A DNA stretch of 64,000 bases from Patella vulgata (taxonomy: Eukaryota > Mollusca > Gastropoda > Patellidae): positions 46,487,501-46,551,500 of the forward strand of contig NC_065886.2 of NCBI RefSeq assembly GCF_932274485.2, given 5' to 3'. The position numbers were made by a program, and so were the translations under genes. Positions 59,490 to 64,000 of this stretch are shown here, piece by piece; the first letter of the stretch is position 1, and each line of letters begins with the position of its first letter. The notes under the pieces were generated by a model, which saw nothing but the letters and a program-made list of their open reading frames with translations, was not told the origin of the DNA and did not search any database.

Positions 59490-59690
59490 GGTTTGTGTGG
59501 CCAAATGGTCTATCGCATGGCATGGTTTCAATATGGCATTTATACGTGACATGGAATATGGTCACCTGTCTAACCTCATGAGTTTTCTCTTAGACCTCTA
59601 TGTTCAAATGAATTATTGAAATAAAATTGAACCATGCATCAGCCCCCAAATGACCTAGTTTGTGTTGACCCCTCTCTCTCTATGGATGTA
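59490..59690 (+). repeat. SINE-II copy
   Basis: The head remnant is TGTGTGGCCAAATGGTCTAT. CTCATGAGTTTTCTCTTAGA, GAATTATTGAAATAAAATTG and CAAATGACCTAGTTTGTGTT follow, with a short (TC)n tail. Confidence 0.75.
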
Positions 59691-59974
59691 CCTGTACAAA
59701 ATTAGAATGGAGTATATGATGGTTTATAGTCTTTGCGATGGGTGTTGAAATTTTGATTGCCTTCACTGAAAATTATTGCAGAAATTAAACTAGACTAACT
59801 TTGTGACTTTTGTGTAAAATGATGACTTCACACATCAATGTCACATTTATTACTACAACTATATTTATTGATGAGAATTGTCAATCAAATATTCACAACA
59901 GAGTATCCATTCTCATATCTAGAACATCAGATACCACTTCTTATTTATTTGTTTAAAAATGTGATAGCTATCAA

Positions 59975-60078
59975 CTTTATTGTACATACTACATTAACAT
60001 ACATATAACTTTACTAAATGATAATACTTTATTGTACATACTACATTAACATACATATAACTTTACTAAATGATAATA
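59975..60078. repeat. Perfect 52-bp tandem duplication
   Basis: CTTTATTGTACATACTACAT ... AAATGATAATA occurs at 59975 and again at 60027 with no visible difference. Confidence 0.9.
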
Positions 60079-60628
60079 CTTTATACTTTATTCTGAAGTG
60101 CTTCATAACAAATCAAATATTAAATCATAAATTTTATTATCTGTTATCAATACAAAGACTACATTTTATCTCAGTTAACCAGATAGAGAAAAAATATCTT
60201 GGAGAAAGCATTTCATTTACAATGTACCAAGGGATTAGATGTAAAAATGAAATACTGAAATCAATTAAATGGAAAACTTTGGCAAAATTCCATATGATTT
60301 ACTCCTTTTATGGCGTTTCCTGTGGGTATAAACTATAGTATGATTACCTGTTTCTAGATAGCTAGAGATATATTGGATTACTGCCTATATTACACTTGAT
60401 ATTTAACACATAGATGATATATATTTAAACCAGCAGGTAGGCATTGTAATATATTTCATCAAATTTGTTTTAACATGTACATGTGAACTCAGTATAAAGA
60501 TTTATATAATCATAATATTATTTGTCATTCAATGTGTTTTGGTTTTACCGATAGAATGGTTAATTAAAGTCAGAGGTATTTTTTATGTTTTTCACTTTTC
60601 AACTAAACATTGTTTTTATCAAATAATT

Positions 60629-61783
60629 GTCCCCCGCCTATCGACAGGGGACTATTAAAATGGGTTCGTCCGTCTGTCTGTCTGTCTGTCCGTCCGTCTG
60701 TCTGTCCGTCTGTCTGTCCGTCACACTTTTTGGGACACAATAACTCTCTTCCTAATTGAGCTAGAATGTTCAAACTTGGTGTATGTGTTTATTAGGTCAA
60801 TGCCTTGATGGAGTTCGAAGATGAGCATTTTCCGCTTAGGGTAAGCAGAGATAAGCAATTTGATTGGTTGATGCTTTGGGACACGATAACTCTCTTCCTA
60901 ATTGGGCTATAATTTTCAAACTTGGTGTATGTGTTGATTAGGTCAATGCCTTGATGGAGTTCGAAGATGAGCATTTTCCGCTTAGGGTAAGCAGAGATAA
61001 GCAATTTGATTGGTTGATGCTTTGGGACACGATAACTTTTAATTGAGCTAGAATGTTCAAACTTGGTGTATGTGTTGATTAGGTCAATGCCTTGATGGAG
61101 TTCGAAGATGAGCATTTTCCGCTTAGGGTAAGCAGAGATAAGCAATTTGATGTGTTGATACTTTGGGGCACGATAACTCTCTTCCTAATTGAGCTAGAAT
61201 GTTCAAACTTGGTGTATGTGTTGATTAGGTCAATGCCTTGATGGAGTTCGAAGATGAGCATTTTCCGCTTAGGGTAAGCAGAGATAAGCAATTTGATTGG
61301 TTGATGCTTTGGGACACGATAACTTTAGTTCTAATTAAGTGAGATTGATGAAACTTGGTGTATAGATTTATTATATGAATACCTTAACTAAGTTCGATAA
61401 TGAACATTTTTTGCTGAGGGTAAGCAGAGTGATAAGCAATTTGATTGGTAGAAACTTTGGAACACAATAACTCTCCTTCTAATTGAGGTAGAATGTTCAA
61501 ACTTGGCATAGGTGTCTATTAGGTGAATGTTTAAACTTGATGTATATGTAGATGTTCATTAGTTGAATGTCTTGACTGAGTTCAATAATTAACATTTCGA
61601 GCTGAAGCTAAGCAGAGCTAATCGATTTCATTTGTCGATGGTTTGGGACAAGATAATCTTGATTCTATCTGATAGAGAGTGATGAAACTTGGTGAAAAAA
61701 ATAAATGTGCGATTAATTAATATGTGTCATCTATTTATTTTGCAATTTCGGCGGGGGACATCAGCCTCACTGTTGGCTTGTTA
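60629..61783 (+). mobile_element. P2 core-repeat element, best copy
   Basis: The left end GTCCCCCGCCTATCGACAGG then GGAC forms a terminal hairpin (GTCCCC/GGGGAC). The right end GGCGGGGGAC inverts the left GTCCCCCGCC and continues ATCAGCCTCACTGTTGGCTT. After a (GTCTGTCCGTC)n tract come ~146-bp units. GGGACACAATAACTCTCTTC-type starts fall at 60732, 60878, 61024, 61165 and 61311, followed by more decayed ones. Open frames of 70-117 codons are array by-products. Confidence 0.82.
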
Positions 61784-62112
61784 TGACTTGTTTTCTTCTA
61801 GTTGTATATAACATTTTTTCAATGAGTTATTTCAAAGACAATTCTTCAGGAATTTTATGTGAAGCATTTGATTCATCCGTAAAAGTTTGTATAGGATCCC
61901 TCTGCCAGCTTTGAGAAGGGAAGCAAAAACATCACATTATTTTTAAGGAGATTTACTGTATTTTACCAACATTGACAGGGGCAATATCAATATGTTTTAC
62001 AGAGTATTACGAAAGTCTTCTAATATCTCTGTAAAGGATGACTGCCTTCAACACATGACGTCATATCACGCGGCGTCAATCATTGGCTCAATGGCGTGTG
62101 CATTGTTTACAT

Positions 62113-62438
62113 AAGACGCTACTGATTCAAGCAGAATGGTGCCTTTTACTCATTTTAATACCCATTTACACTACAACAGGAAATAATTTTTACCTACAAA
62201 TACTTCAAACGTCTTTATTTATTTTTCTAATACATAAAAAATATGTTTTAGAATTAAATTTGTCGGAGGAAAATTAAGACGCTACTGATTCAAGCAGAAT
62301 GGTGCCTTTTACTCATTTTAATACCCATTTACACTACAACAGGAAATAATTTTTACCTACAAATACTTCAAACGTCTTTATTTATTTTTCTAATACATAA
62401 AAAATATGTTTTAGAATTAAATTTGTCGGAGGAAAATT
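62113..62438. repeat. Perfect 163-bp tandem duplication
   Basis: AAGACGCTACTGATTCAAGC starts units at 62113 and 62276. The units look identical to their ends (TTTGTCGGAGGAAAATT). It is a very recent duplication, an allelic merge or an assembly effect. The 64-codon open frame crossing it has no motifs. Confidence 0.93.
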
Positions 62439-62639
62439 AATATTTGTGGTTCATTAAGTCGCATCGATGTCATCCTTATCAGTGATTGTCGCGGCCTAGC
62501 GAATATTCACTGCGGATCAGTTTGGGGCAATATAATAGATGATGTGTTTTCCAAAAATATTGTCATACTCAAATTTCTACCAATTTCTATACTAATAACT
62601 TAAAAGTAGATAAATCTCTTAACCCAATATTATCCATAA

Positions 62640-63040
62640 TCTTTGACATTAAAAACACAAATTATAATTTAATATTGGTATATTTCAATTAATATTGATC
62701 TAACTGTGAAAATATGGGTTCCTGATACCCAATATTTAAGATACAATGAACATTTTAAAAGCATACTGCAATATCATTTTCTCTACACTCTTGAGCACCA
62801 TTTGTAATGGGTGCCTTGATAAACGAGACATACGGTTAGTGCAAAAGTGAATTGTCATATCGACTGAACTACCATGAACATAAGACTGCCATTCAATTTT
62901 GACTGCTCACATATTTTGAAGAACATAACTGATTAAATATTACAATAAATATTTTAAAAATTTAATGTAAATCAGTTTATACACAGTTCATATTACACTT
63001 ATATGTGCTTTTCGATCCATTTACATCCATCGAGATTTAA
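62640..63040 (+). repeat. F2 family, single-arm copy
   Basis: AAACACAAATTATAATTTAA, CCAATATTTAAGATACAATG, AACATTTTAAAAGCATAC, TGTAAATCAGTTTATACACA and CACTTATATGTGCTTTTCGA match 13440-13850 in order. Confidence 0.65.
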
Positions 63041-64000
63041 TCTGTTGCTAATAATGTAGTTACTGCCTTAGTTGTGTTCATCATCTCCTTTAAAGATGTT
63101 AAAAATGTGCACTTCAAATGTCTTGGTTGTAAAAGATAAGGAAGAGATTTTCAACTACTGCTAGACACAATGCATGTGTATTTGACAGGGATGAAGTTCT
63201 TAAAATTCAAGGTCAAAATCCATCTTCTTGTCTTCTGAATAGTTCTTTTAACTAGATCAGTAGAGTTGACAATAAAACTACAAGACATATACATATACCA
63301 TTGTTAAAGATTGGATGTTCATGACAATAACATTCTTTACATAGCATCTTTTATTTGTTTACCTTTTCCAAGGAGTAACCTATATAAATATATAGATATA
63401 TACTATGAATTTATGGGTTAAATGATTTAGATATTATCTTGAACAGGCTTGACAGTAAGTGACACATTTATATTTATTTCCAAACTATATGTATCCACAA
63501 ATACTGGTTAGATGTACATTTTACATGTACCTGTCCTGTCAATAAATTTTAAAAATACTGATAACTGTAAAATCATGATATTCATGTTTATAGTGGCAGC
63601 TGTGCAGGAAATCTTTTGACGACTATATTTAATTATATATTAATAACATGGCAAAAAAGTATACATAAAAAAATAAAATAATTTTATCGTAAAATCTAGT
63701 AGATCTTGTTTTTCTGAAGTTTGAACATTTTTATATCCATGCTTAGACAGTTTGAGTTTCTTTACGATGATACTCTGTTATAGTTTATTTTATGTACCTG
63801 TGCATTTAACGTTTGATATTTTCCTTGTTGTGAAAACAATGGTGAGTCTGTCCGAGATTTATCTCTGATATGTTTAATGGTTGTCAACAGTTCCACACAC
63901 TTCTTTAACTAGTTTGAATAAACATGACGATTTACATCTGACTGCTTTTCACTGACTGTTTTTCGTTGACAGCCGTTTTTTCTGCCATAGTGTAGTTTTA
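63041..64000. other. Unassigned, possible next exon at the edge
   Basis: No repeat is recognised. CCGTTTTTTCTGCCATAG at 63973-63990 is a good acceptor, and the ten bases after it are open in the phase (one base in) required by the exon ending at 57768. Ten bases are too few to call an exon. Confidence 0.3.

Noticed and set aside
60792-61291. 70-117 codon minus-strand open frames
   Set aside because: By-products of the 146-bp P2 units; the frame changes between units.
1-64000. Retrovirus-like, LTR or capsid-bearing elements, and CRISPR arrays
   Set aside because: No paired LTRs or protease/RT/integrase-like frames were seen. The regular repeats present are eukaryotic tandem arrays without spacers.

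Overview
The window is eukaryotic, AT-rich and intron- and repeat-dominated. I see no operon, rRNA, functional tRNA gene or CRISPR. The repeat set (two tRNA-headed SINE families, elements with ~150-bp internal tandem units like the bivalve 'pearl' elements, many MITEs, a Tc1 element) fits a mollusc, probably a bivalve or gastropod. I cannot narrow it further.

Two host genes are supported by exons that I read by eye from splice signals, phase and protein similarity. On the minus strand, five phase-compatible GT-AG exons (22858 down to 5125) encode about 192 residues with a natural stop. They match, from memory, vertebrate C4orf33 (UPF0462), a ~199-aa protein. A weak candidate first exon with a good Kozak ATG lies at 26034-26056. 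On the plus strand, an N-terminal exon (31705-31768), a second exon that has its own in-frame ATG (39878-39962) and a lysine/arginine-rich exon (57588-57768) are mutually in phase. Together they look like the 5' end of a CRACD/CRACDL-like actin-regulator gene (moderate confidence) that continues past the right edge. The two genes are divergent, with about 5.6 kb between their putative starts.

Nearly everything else is introns and intergenic DNA filled with repeats. 0-5 kb: SINE, an AT-rich MITE (called M1 here) and two copies of a 'GTCCCCCGCC' core-repeat element (P2) just 3' of the C4orf33-like gene. 5-26 kb: introns of that gene with SINE-I and SINE-II copies, a telomere-like MITE, minisatellites and recent duplications. 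27-30 kb: a 43-bp minisatellite and an almost intact Tc1 transposon (28473-29999) with perfect 32-bp terminal inverted repeats, a TA duplication and a transposase frame broken by one TGA. 31.7-57.6 kb: two long introns of the CRACD-like gene holding a 150-bp satellite-like array (P1) nested in M1, a 736-bp near-perfect foldback element, a second long-inverted-repeat family (F2) and a head-to-head SINE pair. 56-64 kb: a MITE with a perfect 9-bp target duplication, a nested MITE, a P2 copy and a perfect 163-bp tandem duplication.

I found no new biological system. The notable items are the two hidden multi-exon genes, the alternative first exons, the young Tc1 copy, the long hairpin-forming elements inside a transcribed intron and the 3' tail shared by two unrelated SINE families. 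No retrovirus-like or LTR element is recognisable.
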